A stretch of 37,300 nucleotides of DNA from Zoogloea sp. (GTDB taxonomy: Bacteria > Pseudomonadota > Gammaproteobacteria > Burkholderiales > Rhodocyclaceae), in contig NZ_JAQUVG010000025.1 in the NCBI RefSeq assembly GCF_028693495.1, positions 1-37,300 of the forward strand. Reading direction: 5' to 3'. A program made the position numbers and the translations under genes. Position 1 is the first letter of the stretch, and every line of letters starts with the position of its first letter. The notes beneath the pieces were generated by a model, which was not told where the DNA came from, did not search any database, and saw nothing but the letters and a program-made list of their open reading frames with translations. This document shows positions 18,954 to 27,190 of the stretch, in pieces.

Positions 18954-19796
18954 TTATTTCACAGGCTTCCCCTGCTGAGTAGCTTGCTCGTAAAGGGGCA
19001 TCACCCGGGCCGCGTACTGGGCCAGATCCTGCTGGCGGCTTTCGTTGGAGGGGTGAGTGGAAAGCCACTGAGGCGGCTGCCCACCGCTGGCCCTGCCCAT
19101 CTTCTGCCAGAGGGTGATCGCAGCCCCAGGATCATAGCCTCCCCGAGCCGCCAGTTCGACACCGATGCGATCCGCCTCGACCTCGTGCTCCCGACTGTTG
19201 GGCAACTCGAAACTGACCTTGGCCACCGTACCGATCAGGTCGGTACCTGCCTGCCCGACACCCAGCGCTGCCCCCAGCACCGCCACACCAATGTTGGTGA
19301 CCATGGACTGGGAGGCCCGCTCCCGGGCGTGCTCCCGCAGGGCATGGGCAATCTCGTGCCCCATGATTGCGGCGATCTCGTCGTCGGTCAGATTCAGTTT
19401 TTCGATGATTCCCGAGTAAAAGGCGATCTTTCCACCGGCCATGCACCAGGCATTGAGCTCCTGGGAGGCCAGGACGTTCACCTCCCACTTCCAGCCCGGC
19501 GCATCGGTACGAAAGACGCCGGTCGCCGGAATCAGGCGCCGGGCAACGGTCCTCACCCGCTCCACCTGCTCCTTGTTACGGTTCAGGGCGTTTTTTTGCC
19601 CGGCCTCCTGCAGGATTTTCTGGTAACTCTGACTGGAAGCCGACTCCATCTCCCGGGAACTGACCATCATCATCTGGCGACGCCCGATACCCACTTCACC
19701 GGTCTGTGTGGTCTGCACCGTCTGACAGGCGGACACAATACCTGCCGCCATCACCACGGGAAGCACGCCCCGTACCCAGCCCAATCTTTCGCTCAT
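18954..19796 (-). CDS. M48-family zinc metalloprotease, lipoprotein
   Basis: This 280-residue protein has a lipoprotein signal: a hydrophobic stretch ending in a lipobox at C24 (IVSAC). The protease domain has the zinc motif HEIAH (H147, E148, H151) and the downstream third ligand E205 within the SRxxExxAD pattern, followed by a [15 protein letters not shown] segment. These are the marks of the M48 family, with greatest likeness to the periplasmic LoiP/YggG group that degrade damaged envelope proteins. BepA-type proteins also carry C-terminal TPRs, which are absent here. It lies 18 bases after the MFS gene and 34 bases before leuC, so is part of the same transcription unit. The exact substrate is unknown. 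Confidence 0.9.
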   Translation of the reverse strand: MSERLGWVRGVLPVVMAAGIVSACQTVQTTQTGEVGIGRRQMMMVSSREMESASSQSYQKILQEAGQKNALNRNKEQVERVRTVARRLIPATGVFRTDAPGWKWEVNVLASQELNAWCMAGGKIAFYSGIIEKLNLTDDEIAAIMGHEIAHALREHARERASQSMVTNIGVAVLGAALGVGQAGTDLIGTVAKVSFELPNSREHEVEADRIGVELAARGGYDPGAAITLWQKMGRASGGQPPQWLSTHPSNESRQQDLAQYAARVMPLYEQATQQGKPVK

Positions 19797-19814
19797 GCAT
19801 TCTCCTGATCCCGG

Positions 19815-20981
19815 TCAGGCCGGGCCCGAACCTTCATCAATTCCCCGGGGCCATCCCCGCAGCATCACCAGCAGACCCAGAAACGCAAAGACGGACCCCA
19901 GGGTAAACGTCCAGGCTGCGCCGATGCCCTCCCAAGTGTAACCACTGATCAGACCACCAAGCATGCCTCCTGCGCCAAACGATATGCTGCCATACAAGGC
20001 CTGGCCTCGCGCCTGGTGCTGGGTTCCGAACCAGCGGTTCACTGCGGCCACCGCCGCCGCATGACAGGCACCGAACGTAGCACCATGCAGCAATTGAGCA
20101 AGAACGAGCAGAATCAACGCGTCGCCCCCCCAACCGATGGCAGCAAAGCGGACGACTGCGGCGACAAAACTCCATACCAGCAGCGTCCGCAGGGAAAACG
20201 CCTTCAGCAGTTGGGGCATGTACATGAAAACAGCAATCTCGGCGAGCACACCCAGGGTCCACATCCAGCCGACAACGGCCTTGCTGTAACCATGATCCAC
20301 CAGATGCAGCGAATAAAAGACGTACAACGCCCCGTGGGCCGCCGACATGAAGAAACACGCGAGCAACAGGGAGCGGACCTCTCCCCTGCGCAGGATCTGC
20401 ATCAGGGCCACCGGCGGACTCACCGAGCGCGGCCGCAATGCCTCCGGGATTACCAGAGCACAGCTCAGAATGCCGGCCAACACCCCCACAATGATCCATA
20501 ACAGCATGCGCACGGGCAGATCATCGAGCAGATAACCCAAACCCAGCACCGCCAGGATGAACCCCACCGATCCCCATGCCCGGATGTTGCCGTAACGGCT
20601 CGCCTGCCCTTCCAGGTGCGCAAAGGTCAGCGTTTCCACGAGGGGCAAGGCTGCGCTCCAGAAGAAGGAGAGCACCGCCATGCTGACAAACATTCCCGCG
20701 TAGTCATCCATCACCAGAAAACCCGAAAACCCCACGAGCGAGAGCAGGCCTGACAGCCTTACGATGGGCGTCCGGACCCCGAGGCGGTCAGCAAGCCAGC
20801 CCCACAAGGTCGGCGCTACCATCCGCATCATGGACATCAGGGACATCAGCACGGCGATCTGGGCCGCCGAACTGCCGACAGACTGAAGATACAGGGCGAA
20901 GTAAGGAGAGAAGGCGCCGACAAAGGCGAAATAAAAGAAGTAATAGCCCGAAAGGCGCCAGTAGGGAATCATTACCCCCAT
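19815..20981 (-). CDS. Major facilitator superfamily transporter (HcaT-like)
   Basis: A 388-residue, strongly hydrophobic protein with about 12 membrane helices, as in MFS_1-like permeases. It begins YWRLSGYYFFYFAFVGAFSPYFALYL and has a GWLADRLGVRTP loop between helices 2 and 3, the usual MFS signature site. Similar sequences are annotated as 3-phenylpropionate (HcaT) or nucleoside-type permeases, but the substrate cannot be read from the sequence. The ATG at 20981 is supported by GGAG four bases upstream; an ATG three codons later is an alternative. It lies downstream of aroC across a weak hairpin and upstream of the M48 gene. Confidence 0.88.
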   Translation of the reverse strand: MGVMIPYWRLSGYYFFYFAFVGAFSPYFALYLQSVGSSAAQIAVLMSLMSMMRMVAPTLWGWLADRLGVRTPIVRLSGLLSLVGFSGFLVMDDYAGMFVSMAVLSFFWSAALPLVETLTFAHLEGQASRYGNIRAWGSVGFILAVLGLGYLLDDLPVRMLLWIIVGVLAGILSCALVIPEALRPRSVSPPVALMQILRRGEVRSLLLACFFMSAAHGALYVFYSLHLVDHGYSKAVVGWMWTLGVLAEIAVFMYMPQLLKAFSLRTLLVWSFVAAVVRFAAIGWGGDALILLVLAQLLHGATFGACHAAAVAAVNRWFGTQHQARGQALYGSISFGAGGMLGGLISGYTWEGIGAAWTFTLGSVFAFLGLLVMLRGWPRGIDEGSGPA

Positions 20982-20994
20982 TCTACTCCACGTG

Positions 20995-21014
20995 AAAAGA
21001 GCGCCCGCAGGCGC
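20995..21014 (-). terminator. Weak intrinsic-terminator-like hairpin upstream of the MFS gene
   Basis: On the minus strand, GCGCC, a 4-base loop TGCG and GGCGC form a 5-bp GC stem (7 with a G-U pair), followed by TC and four T (20995-20998). It lies only 14 bases before the MFS start codon. It could partly end transcription after aroC or act as an mRNA 5' structure. Confidence 0.45.
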
Positions 21015-21044
21015 CCGTCACACAGCGTTCTCCGGACCCGCCTA

Positions 21045-21188
21045 TCAGGTGGCAGACACCCCCTTCCACAAGGCGTCCAGTTCATCTCTGAGCCAGAGAC
21101 GGAGCTTCTGCAGGGCTTGAAGTGCAAGCCCGGGAGCATTGACCTCGGCACGAACCAGCTGAAGACTCAGGGTGCGACACTCATCCAA
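21045..21188 (-). CDS. Possible 47-residue small ORF overlapping the aroC 3' end
   Basis: In a different frame from aroC, a TTG at 21188 opens a 47-codon frame that runs through the aroC stop and ends TGA at 21045. The predicted product is leucine-rich and amphipathic ([10 protein letters not shown], [16 protein letters not shown]), with a plausible helical pattern. The third codon positions are about two-thirds G/C, somewhat like neighbouring genes. There is no ATG, no clear ribosome site and no family I recognise. The main reason to list it is that otherwise about 200 bases between aroC and the MFS gene would be empty in a block of very short gaps. It may be non-coding. Confidence 0.3.
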   Translation of the reverse strand: MDECRTLSLQLVRAEVNAPGLALQALQKLRLWLRDELDALWKGVSAT

Positions 21189-22323
21189 CCCTGGGCCGGG
21201 GGGACGGAACCGTCAGGGCTACGCCCGGCGCCGACCCTGCGATGGGTGGGGTCGTGTCCGCCACATCCGCGTTCTGGGCGCGGTGACGCAGCGCATGATC
21301 CATCAACACAATGGCTAGCATGGCCTCGGCGATGGGGGTCGCACGGATGCCCACGCAGGGGTCATGACGACCATGGGTATTGACGACAACCGACTCTCCC
21401 GCCTTGTTGATGGAGTGGCGGTCCAGCCGGGTGCTGGAGGTGGGCTTGATGGCGATGCTCACGGTCACATCCTGCCCCGTGGATATGCCGCCCAGGACAC
21501 CGCCCGCCTGATTGGACAGGAAGCCGTCAGGACTCATCTCGTCGGAATGCTCGGTTCCCAACTGGGAAACGCAGGCAAAACCAGCACCGATCTCAACCCC
21601 CTTCACCGCATTGATGCTCATCATCGCATGGGCGATGTCCGCATCGAGACGATCGTACACCGGCTCTCCCCAGCCTACCGGCACCCCTGTGGCCACCACA
21701 TTGATCCTGGCGCCAACGGAATCGCCAGACTTGCGCAGCTCGTCCATGTACTGCTCGAGACGGGGTACAAGCTCCGGATTGGGAGCGAAAAAGGCATTGG
21801 CATCCACCGCATCCCAAAACTGGAAGGGAATTTCCACGGGACCAAGCTGGGCCATGTAGCCGCGGATCACGATGCCATGGCGCTCGAGCAGCCATTTGCG
21901 GGCGATCGCCCCCGCAGCCACTCGCACTGCCGTCTCCCGCGCCGACGAGCGCCCCCCCCCCCGGTAGTCGCGGACTCCATACTTCTGCCAGTAGCCGTAA
22001 TCCGCATGCCCTGGGCGGAAACTCTCGGCAATGTTTCCGTAATCCTTGGAACGCTGGTCCTGGTTCCGGATCAGCAGAGCAATCGGCGTTCCAGTAGTGA
22101 CCCCCTCGAAAACACCCGAGAGGATCTCGACTGCATCCGGCTCACGACGCTGAGTCACGTGACGGGAGGTACCGGGCTTGCGGCGATCGAGTTCTGCCTG
22201 GATGTCCGCCTCAGTGATCGCCAGCCCCGGCGGACAGCCATCCACCACGCAGCCAATGGCCGGGCCATGGGATTCGCCAAAGGAAGTGACACAGAACAAG
22301 GTACCGAGCGTATTACCGGACAT
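21181..22323 (-). CDS. aroC: Chorismate synthase
   Basis: AroC makes chorismate from EPSP with reduced FMN, the last shikimate-pathway step and the branch point to tryptophan, folate and quinones. The 380-residue protein has the expected blocks: [11 protein letters not shown] near the N-terminus, [13 protein letters not shown], the FRPGHADY and [14 protein letters not shown] cofactor loop, [15 protein letters not shown], and [17 protein letters not shown] near the C-terminus. The last 20 or so residues form a polar, proline-rich tail beyond the core. Eleven consecutive G (21952-21962) code for the three glycines in the conserved loop. It lies at the upstream end of the minus-strand block, 111 bases from the ilvN stop, with the ilvBN terminator in between. 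A promoter was not identified with confidence. Confidence 0.97.
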   Translation of the reverse strand: MSGNTLGTLFCVTSFGESHGPAIGCVVDGCPPGLAITEADIQAELDRRKPGTSRHVTQRREPDAVEILSGVFEGVTTGTPIALLIRNQDQRSKDYGNIAESFRPGHADYGYWQKYGVRDYRGGGRSSARETAVRVAAGAIARKWLLERHGIVIRGYMAQLGPVEIPFQFWDAVDANAFFAPNPELVPRLEQYMDELRKSGDSVGARINVVATGVPVGWGEPVYDRLDADIAHAMMSINAVKGVEIGAGFACVSQLGTEHSDEMSPDGFLSNQAGGVLGGISTGQDVTVSIAIKPTSSTRLDRHSINKAGESVVVNTHGRHDPCVGIRATPIAEAMLAIVLMDHALRHRAQNADVADTTPPIAGSAPGVALTVPSPRPRVG

Positions 22324-22357
22324 GGGGAAACTCGCTAAATCAGGGTCAATAAAGAAA

Positions 22358-22388
22358 GGGCGCCATACCGGACAACCGGACAGCGCCC
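22358..22388 (-). terminator. Intrinsic terminator of the ilvB-ilvN operon
   Basis: GGGCGC (22358-22363) and GCGCCC (22383-22388) pair, with an inner CCGG-ACAA-CCGG stem. On the minus strand this is followed by TTTCTTTATT. It lies about 50 bases beyond the ilvN stop codon and 35 bases before the aroC start, so it separates the ilvBN transcript from aroC. Confidence 0.8.
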
Positions 22389-22434
22389 AAGTCTAGCACG
22401 CCGCCGCCCCATGACCGGCAGCGCAGGAACAGGC

Positions 22435-22770
22435 TTACTGGAAGAACTCGTCGAGGTGGCCAAAGACCGGGTGCTCGCCATCATGCTTCCTGACGGAAAG
22501 CACGTCCTCGAGCTTTTCCACCTGCCTGATCATCTTCTCGAGCCGCTCATCCTCGAAGATCTGCAGCCAGATGCGGCTGGTTTCACCGGTACCGACCGGC
22601 ATGCACAGGATCCCTTCCACGTTGAAAGCCCTGCGTGCAAAAAGGCCGCAGATGTGACTCATCACACCGGGGTGGTTGGCCACAGCCAGCTCCAGTACAA
22701 CCTTGTGAAAGCCGTTATGCTCGGGCACATCGGGGATGTACTCGGAAAGGTTGGTGTTCTGTTCGGACAT
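22435..22770 (-). CDS. ilvN: Acetolactate synthase I small (regulatory) subunit
   Basis: IlvN is the valine-sensing regulatory subunit of acetohydroxyacid synthase. The 111-residue protein is a single ACT domain with short extensions. The core matches Escherichia coli IlvN almost block for block from memory: LELxVxNHPGVMxHxCGLFARRAFNVEGILC, then IWLQxxEDERLEKMIxQxxKLEDV. It is much shorter than IlvH, whose C-terminal half is absent here, which points to the AHAS I type. An 11-residue N-terminal stretch before the domain is longer than in the E. coli protein. It starts 19 bases after the ilvB stop codon, and ends before a terminator. Confidence 0.93.
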   Translation of the reverse strand: MSEQNTNLSEYIPDVPEHNGFHKVVLELAVANHPGVMSHICGLFARRAFNVEGILCMPVGTGETSRIWLQIFEDERLEKMIRQVEKLEDVLSVRKHDGEHPVFGHLDEFFQ

Positions 22771-22789
22771 CGGGTTCTCTCCTTGGGGC

Positions 22790-24454
22790 TCAGCCGATCA
22801 TCTCGGAGTTGGCGGCGCCCGGCGGCACCATCGGGTAGACGAATTCGTTGGGATCAATCGTGGCATGGATCAGGCAGGGGCCCGGCGTGCTGAGGGCCTC
22901 AGCCAGGGTGGCGCGAGGATTCGGGGCCGGATCCAGATCCACCGCCCGCATGCCGAAGCCTTCGGCAATCTTCAGGAAGTCGGTCGGGCGCTCGTAGCGG
23001 GAGGCCATCACACGCTTGCCATAGAAGAGGTTCTGTTGCTGGTGCACCAGGCCGAGGGATTGGTTGTTCATCAGGACAATCTTGACGTTCACGTTTTCCT
23101 GGGCGGCGGTGGCCATTTCCTGAATGTTCATCTTGAGGCTGCCGTCACCGGAGAAACACACCACGGTGCGGTCGGGTGCGGCAATCGCCGCACCAATGGC
23201 CGCCGGAAAACCGAAACCCATGGTACCGAGCCCCCCGGAATTGAGCCACTGGCGAGACCGGCGGAAGGGATACGCCTGCGCCACCCACATCTGGTGCTGC
23301 CCCACATCGCTGGTGATGATCGCGTTATCGTCCAGGCAGTTGGCCACGGCATGAATCAGGCCGTATGGGCTGCGCGGATTGTCCACGCCGGGCATGGCCA
23401 GCGGGAAACGCCCCTTGAGACTCTCCACATGGGACAGCCAGCGCTTGCGGAGCTGGGGCCTGACGCGGGGCAGGAGCTCGGAGAGGACCTGACCTACGTC
23501 ACCGGCGATGGCCACATGGGCAGTCTTGACCTTATGCAGCTCCGAACGGTCGATGTCGATGTGAATGATCTTGGCATTGGGACAGAATTCGGCGGTCTTG
23601 CCGATGGCGCGATCATCAAAGCGGGCCCCCACGCAAACCAGGAGGTCTGCCTCTTCGAGCACGTAATTGGTGTACCGTGCGCCATGCATGCCCAGCATAC
23701 CCAGGGACAGGGGATGATCCATGGGCATCGCGCCCAGAGCCATCAAAGTCATGGTGGTGGGCAGGGATGCCTGCTCCGCCAGGGTCACGGCCAGCTGACC
23801 GGCGCCGGAGTGAATCACGCCCCCCCCCAGATAAAGCACCGGACGCTCGGCAGCCTCGATCATCCGGGCCGCCTCCTCCACCGCGGCTATATCGAAACTG
23901 GGCGCTGCATCAGGAACCACCACATCCGGATATTCCTCGAAGCTCACCAGCTGGTTCTGGACGTCCTTAGGCACATCGATCAGTACCGGACCCGGGCGAT
24001 CGGACATGGCAATGCGGAAGGCAGCCGGCACCACACTGAGGAGGTCCTTGGCGGACCGGACCAGAAAATTGTGCTTGGTGATGGGGATGGTCAGGCCGTA
24101 GGTATCCACCTCCTGGAAGGCATCGGTACCGATCATGGAAAGAGGAACCTGCCCGGTCAGCGCGATCATCGGGATCGAATCAAGCTTGGCATCCGCAATC
24201 GCGGTAATCAGGTTGGTTGCACCAGGCCCGCTGGAAGCCAGGCAGACCTCCGGACGGCCGGACACCCGGGCCATGCCCTGGGCAATGAAACCGGCCCCCT
24301 GCTCATGTCGGCAGAGCACATGATGAATCGTGTCGCTCTTGGACAGAGCATCGTACATGGGCAGGGCCGCGCCGCCGGGCACACCGGCGATGGTGCTGAT
24401 TCCTTGCCGTTCGAGCAACTTGACGATCAAGTCTGCTCCAGTCATTTGCATCAT
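22790..24454 (-). CDS. ilvB: Acetolactate synthase I large (catalytic) subunit
   Basis: IlvB is the TPP-dependent catalytic subunit that makes 2-acetolactate or 2-aceto-2-hydroxybutyrate for valine, leucine and isoleucine. The protein, 554 residues, carries the TPP-activating glutamate E51 (CRHEQGAG), the FAD-binding middle domain (LYLGGGV, LGMLGMHG, ARFDDRAIGK) and the TPP/Mg motif GDGSLKMNIQEM near the C-terminal third. It resembles AHAS I (IlvB) of Escherichia coli very strongly over its length. Three ATGs lie close together; 24454 is chosen because AGGAG lies seven bases upstream. A 19-residue N-terminal extension in the same frame would run into the attenuator and is not used. A G9 run codes for LGGGV (23820-23828). 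An attenuator precedes it. Confidence 0.95.
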   Translation of the reverse strand: MMQMTGADLIVKLLERQGISTIAGVPGGAALPMYDALSKSDTIHHVLCRHEQGAGFIAQGMARVSGRPEVCLASSGPGATNLITAIADAKLDSIPMIALTGQVPLSMIGTDAFQEVDTYGLTIPITKHNFLVRSAKDLLSVVPAAFRIAMSDRPGPVLIDVPKDVQNQLVSFEEYPDVVVPDAAPSFDIAAVEEAARMIEAAERPVLYLGGGVIHSGAGQLAVTLAEQASLPTTMTLMALGAMPMDHPLSLGMLGMHGARYTNYVLEEADLLVCVGARFDDRAIGKTAEFCPNAKIIHIDIDRSELHKVKTAHVAIAGDVGQVLSELLPRVRPQLRKRWLSHVESLKGRFPLAMPGVDNPRSPYGLIHAVANCLDDNAIITSDVGQHQMWVAQAYPFRRSRQWLNSGGLGTMGFGFPAAIGAAIAAPDRTVVCFSGDGSLKMNIQEMATAAQENVNVKIVLMNNQSLGLVHQQQNLFYGKRVMASRYERPTDFLKIAEGFGMRAVDLDPAPNPRATLAEALSTPGPCLIHATIDPNEFVYPMVPPGAANSEMIG

Positions 24455-24518
24455 CAAAATTCTCCTTGAAGCGGTAAAGCCGTACCGCAGTCCGGGCCGG
24501 GGCGCATCCAAAACAAAA

Positions 24519-24545
24519 CCCCCGCCGGTTGCGCGCCGGCGGGGG
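24519..24545 (-). terminator. Attenuator terminator of ilvB
   Basis: A perfect 10-bp GC stem (CCCCCGCCGG with CCGGCGGGGG) encloses a 7-base loop and is followed on the minus strand by TTTTGTTTT (24510-24518). It lies between the leader peptide and the ilvB start. Its 5' arm (GACCC at 24543-24547) can instead pair with GGGTC at 24572-24576, beginning one base after the leader stop codon, which gives the alternative antiterminator form. Confidence 0.92.
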
Positions 24546-24576
24546 TCTGAAATTCTTGCTCGACTACCAGGGACCC

Positions 24577-24651
24577 TTACGACGCACGCATACCTACGCC
24601 TACTACGCGTACTACTACGGCTACAGGCAGGGCAGGGGCGAAAAAGGTCAC
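24577..24651 (-). CDS. ilvB operon leader peptide (valine-rich)
   Basis: A 24-residue peptide, start GTG at 24651, ending TAA at 24577. It reads MTFFAPALP then V-A-V-V-V-R-V-V-G-V-G and a short M-R-A-S tail. Seven valines fall within ten codons and all are GTA, a codon that is uncommon in the surrounding high-GC genes. The layout closely resembles the Escherichia coli IvbL leader (a run of valines with one arginine) upstream of ilvBN. Its stop lies 31 bases before the terminator stem. Attenuation logic: plentiful charged tRNA-Val lets the ribosome reach the stop codon and cover GGGTC, so the terminator forms; stalling at the valine codons leaves GGGTC free to pair and prevent it. A longer upstream ATG in the same frame lies before the promoter, so it is not used. 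Confidence 0.85.
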   Translation of the reverse strand: MTFFAPALPVAVVVRVVGVGMRAS

Positions 24652-24687
24652 GGAAGCACTCGAGTCATCTACAAGACTAACAGATGG

Positions 24688-24716
24688 ATTATTCGCACAA
24701 GTCCAAGAAAAGACAA
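24688..24716 (-). promoter_or_regulatory. Sigma-70-type promoter of the ilvB leader
   Basis: On the minus strand, TTGTCT (24711-24716, 4 of 6 matches to TTGACA) and AATAAT (24688-24693, 5 of 6 to TATAAT) are separated by exactly 17 bases. The predicted start would be about 24680, giving roughly 30 bases of untranslated RNA before the leader GTG. The site lies in the 107 bases between the fadD stop and the leader. Confidence 0.7.
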
Positions 24717-24758
24717 GTTTTATTTTGCATTGCAGCAGCACCGAAGAAAACAGCAGCC

Positions 24759-26432
24759 TCAACTTTGAACATGAGGATCCCGAAGTACCCGGCGCAGGAT
24801 CTTGCCCACATTACTCTTGGGCAGTTCATCCCGGAATTCGACGAAATGAGGCACCTTATAGCCCGTAAGTCCCTGGCGGCAATGGGCAATGAGGATTTCT
24901 GCGGTCAGGGAAGGATCCTTGCGCACCACGAAGATCTTGACGGCCTCGCCGGAGCGCTCATCCGGCACACCCAGGGCTGCCACTTCCAGCACCCCCGGAT
25001 GGCTGGCCACCACATCTTCCACTTCATTGGGGTATACGTTGAAGCCGGACACAAGGATCATGTCCTTCTTGCGGTCGACGATGCGCACGAAACCCTCCGG
25101 ATCGATGGTGGCCACATCCCCGGTCCGCAGGTAACCATCCTGGGTAAAGGCGCGGGCCGTATCCTCAGGGCGCTTGTAGTAGCCCTTCATGACCTGAGGC
25201 CCCTTGACGCACAGCTCGCCGGGTACGCCCGGGGCGACCTCACGTCCATCATCATCCCGCAAGCTGACATCGGTGGAAGAAATGGGGAGCCCAATGGCGT
25301 GATTGAACTCCGGAATGTCCAGCGGGTTGATGCACACCGCCGGTGATGTTTCGGTCAGCCCGTAGGCTTCGGCCAGGGTTCGCCCGGTCACCTTCTTCCA
25401 CTTCTCTGCCACCGCCTGCTGCACCGCCATCCCACCTCCCAGGGACACCTTCAAACTGGAAAAATCCAGGTTCTTGAAATCCGGATTGTGGAGAAGTGCA
25501 TTGAAAAGAGTGTTGACCCCGGTGATCGCCGTGAACTTGTGCTTGGCCAGTTCGACAACGAAACCCGGAATGTCCCGGGGATTGGTAATCAGCACGTTGG
25601 CTGCGCCAATCTTGAAGAAAGTCAGGCAATTCGCCGTCAGGGAAAAGATGTGATAAAGCGGAAGGGCCGTGATGATGACCTCTTCTCCCTCCTTGACGTA
25701 GGGACGAATCCAAGCATGTGCCTGCTGCAGGTTGGCGACGATGTTGCCATGGGTCAACATGGCGCCCTTGGCCACCCCGGTCGTTCCACCGGTGTACTGC
25801 AGATAGGCCAGATCATCGTGGGTCAGGGCAACGGGCTCAAGGGAGCAGGTGGCTCCAACCCTGAGGGACGCCCGGAAACTTACATATCCTGGCAAATGCC
25901 AGGCTGGCACCATTTTTTTGACGTGACGGACAACAAAGTTAACCACCATCGACTTGGGAAAACCGAGCATGTCCCCCAAACCCGTCACCAGCACGTGGCG
26001 CAACGCCGTCTGGGGGAGAACCTGCTCCAAGGTATGCGCGAAGTTCTCGACGATCAGGATCGCCTCGCAGCCCGCATCCTTGAGCTGGTGCTCAAGTTCC
26101 CGAGCCGTATATAAGGGATTGACGTTAACGACCGTATAGCCGGCCCGCAGCACACCGAACATGGCCACCGGATACTGCAGGCAGTTGGGCATCATCAGGG
26201 CCACACGGGCCCCTTTGGGAAGCTTCAGCGCTCCCTGGAGATAGGCACCAAAATGGCGAGAAAAAACCTCCAACTCCCGGTAGCTGATGGATTTTCCCAT
26301 GTTGATGTAGGCGGTTCGCTCTGCGAACTTACTCACCCCTTTGTCGAACAGATCGACCAGAGAGGCGAATTCATCCACGTCGATTTCCGCAGGAACACCA
26401 GGGGGATAGCTTCGCAGCCAGCTCTTGTTCAT
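24759..26432 (-). CDS. fadD: Long-chain fatty acid-CoA ligase
   Basis: FadD activates long-chain fatty acids with ATP and CoA through an acyl-adenylate, feeding beta-oxidation and lipid remodelling. The ATG at 26432 gives 557 residues beginning [12 protein letters not shown] and has AGGAG about nine bases upstream; the longer in-frame extension lies in an intergenic stretch and is not used. The ATP/AMP loop [13 protein letters not shown] is at 213-225, the AYGLTE motif follows, and the adenylate-forming signature with DGYLRTGD and the hinge [17 protein letters not shown] is near 430-475. The final [11 protein letters not shown] contains the catalytic C-terminal lysine. Length is normal. It ends just before the ilvB promoter region. 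Its own promoter was not identified with certainty. Confidence 0.93.
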   Translation of the reverse strand: MNKSWLRSYPPGVPAEIDVDEFASLVDLFDKGVSKFAERTAYINMGKSISYRELEVFSRHFGAYLQGALKLPKGARVALMMPNCLQYPVAMFGVLRAGYTVVNVNPLYTARELEHQLKDAGCEAILIVENFAHTLEQVLPQTALRHVLVTGLGDMLGFPKSMVVNFVVRHVKKMVPAWHLPGYVSFRASLRVGATCSLEPVALTHDDLAYLQYTGGTTGVAKGAMLTHGNIVANLQQAHAWIRPYVKEGEEVIITALPLYHIFSLTANCLTFFKIGAANVLITNPRDIPGFVVELAKHKFTAITGVNTLFNALLHNPDFKNLDFSSLKVSLGGGMAVQQAVAEKWKKVTGRTLAEAYGLTETSPAVCINPLDIPEFNHAIGLPISSTDVSLRDDDGREVAPGVPGELCVKGPQVMKGYYKRPEDTARAFTQDGYLRTGDVATIDPEGFVRIVDRKKDMILVSGFNVYPNEVEDVVASHPGVLEVAALGVPDERSGEAVKIFVVRKDPSLTAEILIAHCRQGLTGYKVPHFVEFRDELPKSNVGKILRRVLRDPHVQS

Positions 26433-26643
26433 TTGCTGTGTCTCCTTTGCCGTTGGTGATGGTCCTGCCGGCCTTCCTGCGTGTGGGCAGGCTGCCGGAG
26501 ACCCGCCCTCCCCAGGCGGTGCCGAACCCACAAGGGGCTGCGGCCTCCAACGTACTATTCGACTGGCGCTATGGCGTCTTGTTCTTGGATCAGTCCGCCC
26601 CCTGTGCGAGCGGAGACCGGTACCAGGGCACGGTCTTCCGTAG
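26433..26643. other. Non-coding gap upstream of fadD
   Basis: These 211 bases separate the CBS gene stop from the fadD start. They are high in GC and have short frames in several directions, but none with a ribosome site or family likeness. A weak stem, GACCG...CGGTC around a GGTACC centre, lies near 26612-26632 and may help stop transcription of the CBS gene. An AATAGT-like -10 box for fadD can be seen near 26565, but with no good -35 element. Confidence 0.4.
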
Positions 26644-27093
26644 TCAGGCCTGCTCTTCTTCGGCGGGCCAGTTACGGATGTAGTTCTTAAGCATGCGATT
26701 CTCGAAGCTCTGCTCCTCCAGCACTGCCTTGGCTACGTCATGAAAGGAAACCACCCCCATCAGAACGGTATCGTCCATCACAGGCAGGTAACGCTGGTGA
26801 TGAGCCACCATCTGACGCCGCAACTCGTCCATTTCCATGTTCATGGCAGCCACGACGGGAGCCTTCAGCATGGCCTCGGAAACCGGCAGGGCCTGCCAGT
26901 CTGCACCCGCTTTATGAGCGGCCACCAGCACCTCGCGGAACGTCAGCAAGCCGACCATGCGCCCCTTGTCGAACACCACCAGGGAGCCCACGTCCTGCTC
27001 CGTCATGATGGCCACAGCCTCGGAAAGGGTCTTGTTGGATGCAACCGTAAACAGCACCTTGCCCTTGATGGCGAGAATCTCACTGACCAGCAT
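26644..27093 (-). CDS. CBS-domain protein
   Basis: A 149-residue protein made of two CBS repeats (about residues 1-65 and 72-135). The first includes [17 protein letters not shown] and the second [19 protein letters not shown], both with the usual strand-helix layout and final G-hydrophobic-(S/T)xxD/E turn. No enzyme or channel domain is attached. Such stand-alone Bateman pairs typically bind adenosine nucleotides and regulate partners, but none is evident here. AGGA lies seven bases before the ATG at 27093. The C-terminal about 20 residues are acidic. It is a single-gene unit as far as can be seen, between the addA stop and fadD. Confidence 0.9.
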   Translation of the reverse strand: MLVSEILAIKGKVLFTVASNKTLSEAVAIMTEQDVGSLVVFDKGRMVGLLTFREVLVAAHKAGADWQALPVSEAMLKAPVVAAMNMEMDELRRQMVAHHQRYLPVMDDTVLMGVVSFHDVAKAVLEEQSFENRMLKNYIRNWPAEEEQA

Positions 27094-27190
27094 TTTGTTT
27101 TCCTAGTGGTGGCGCCGGGCGCCGTGACAATGGACTACGTTGAATGGTATTCGATTGCGTGGCCTACGGAAAGCCTAAAAGAACAGGGGA

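Noticed and set aside
20995-21014. Strong terminator separating aroC from the MFS gene.
   Set aside because: The stem is only 5-7 bp with four T, and the distance to the next start codon is too short for an independent promoter, so I list it only as a weak hairpin.
22736-24469. A 577-codon plus-strand frame.
   Set aside because: Antisense to ilvB over nearly its whole length; no recognised domain and composition typical of a mirrored GC-rich gene.
24652-24762. Longer version of the ilvB leader starting at ATG 24762 (61 codons).
   Set aside because: Its start lies upstream of the TTGTCT/AATAAT promoter and at the fadD stop codon, so the transcript would not include it. The GTG at 24651 fits the predicted mRNA.
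26438-26683. Plus-strand frame of 81 codons in the gap before fadD, partly with an ordinary-looking composition.
   Set aside because: No ribosome site, overlaps the CBS gene on the opposite strand, and no family likeness.
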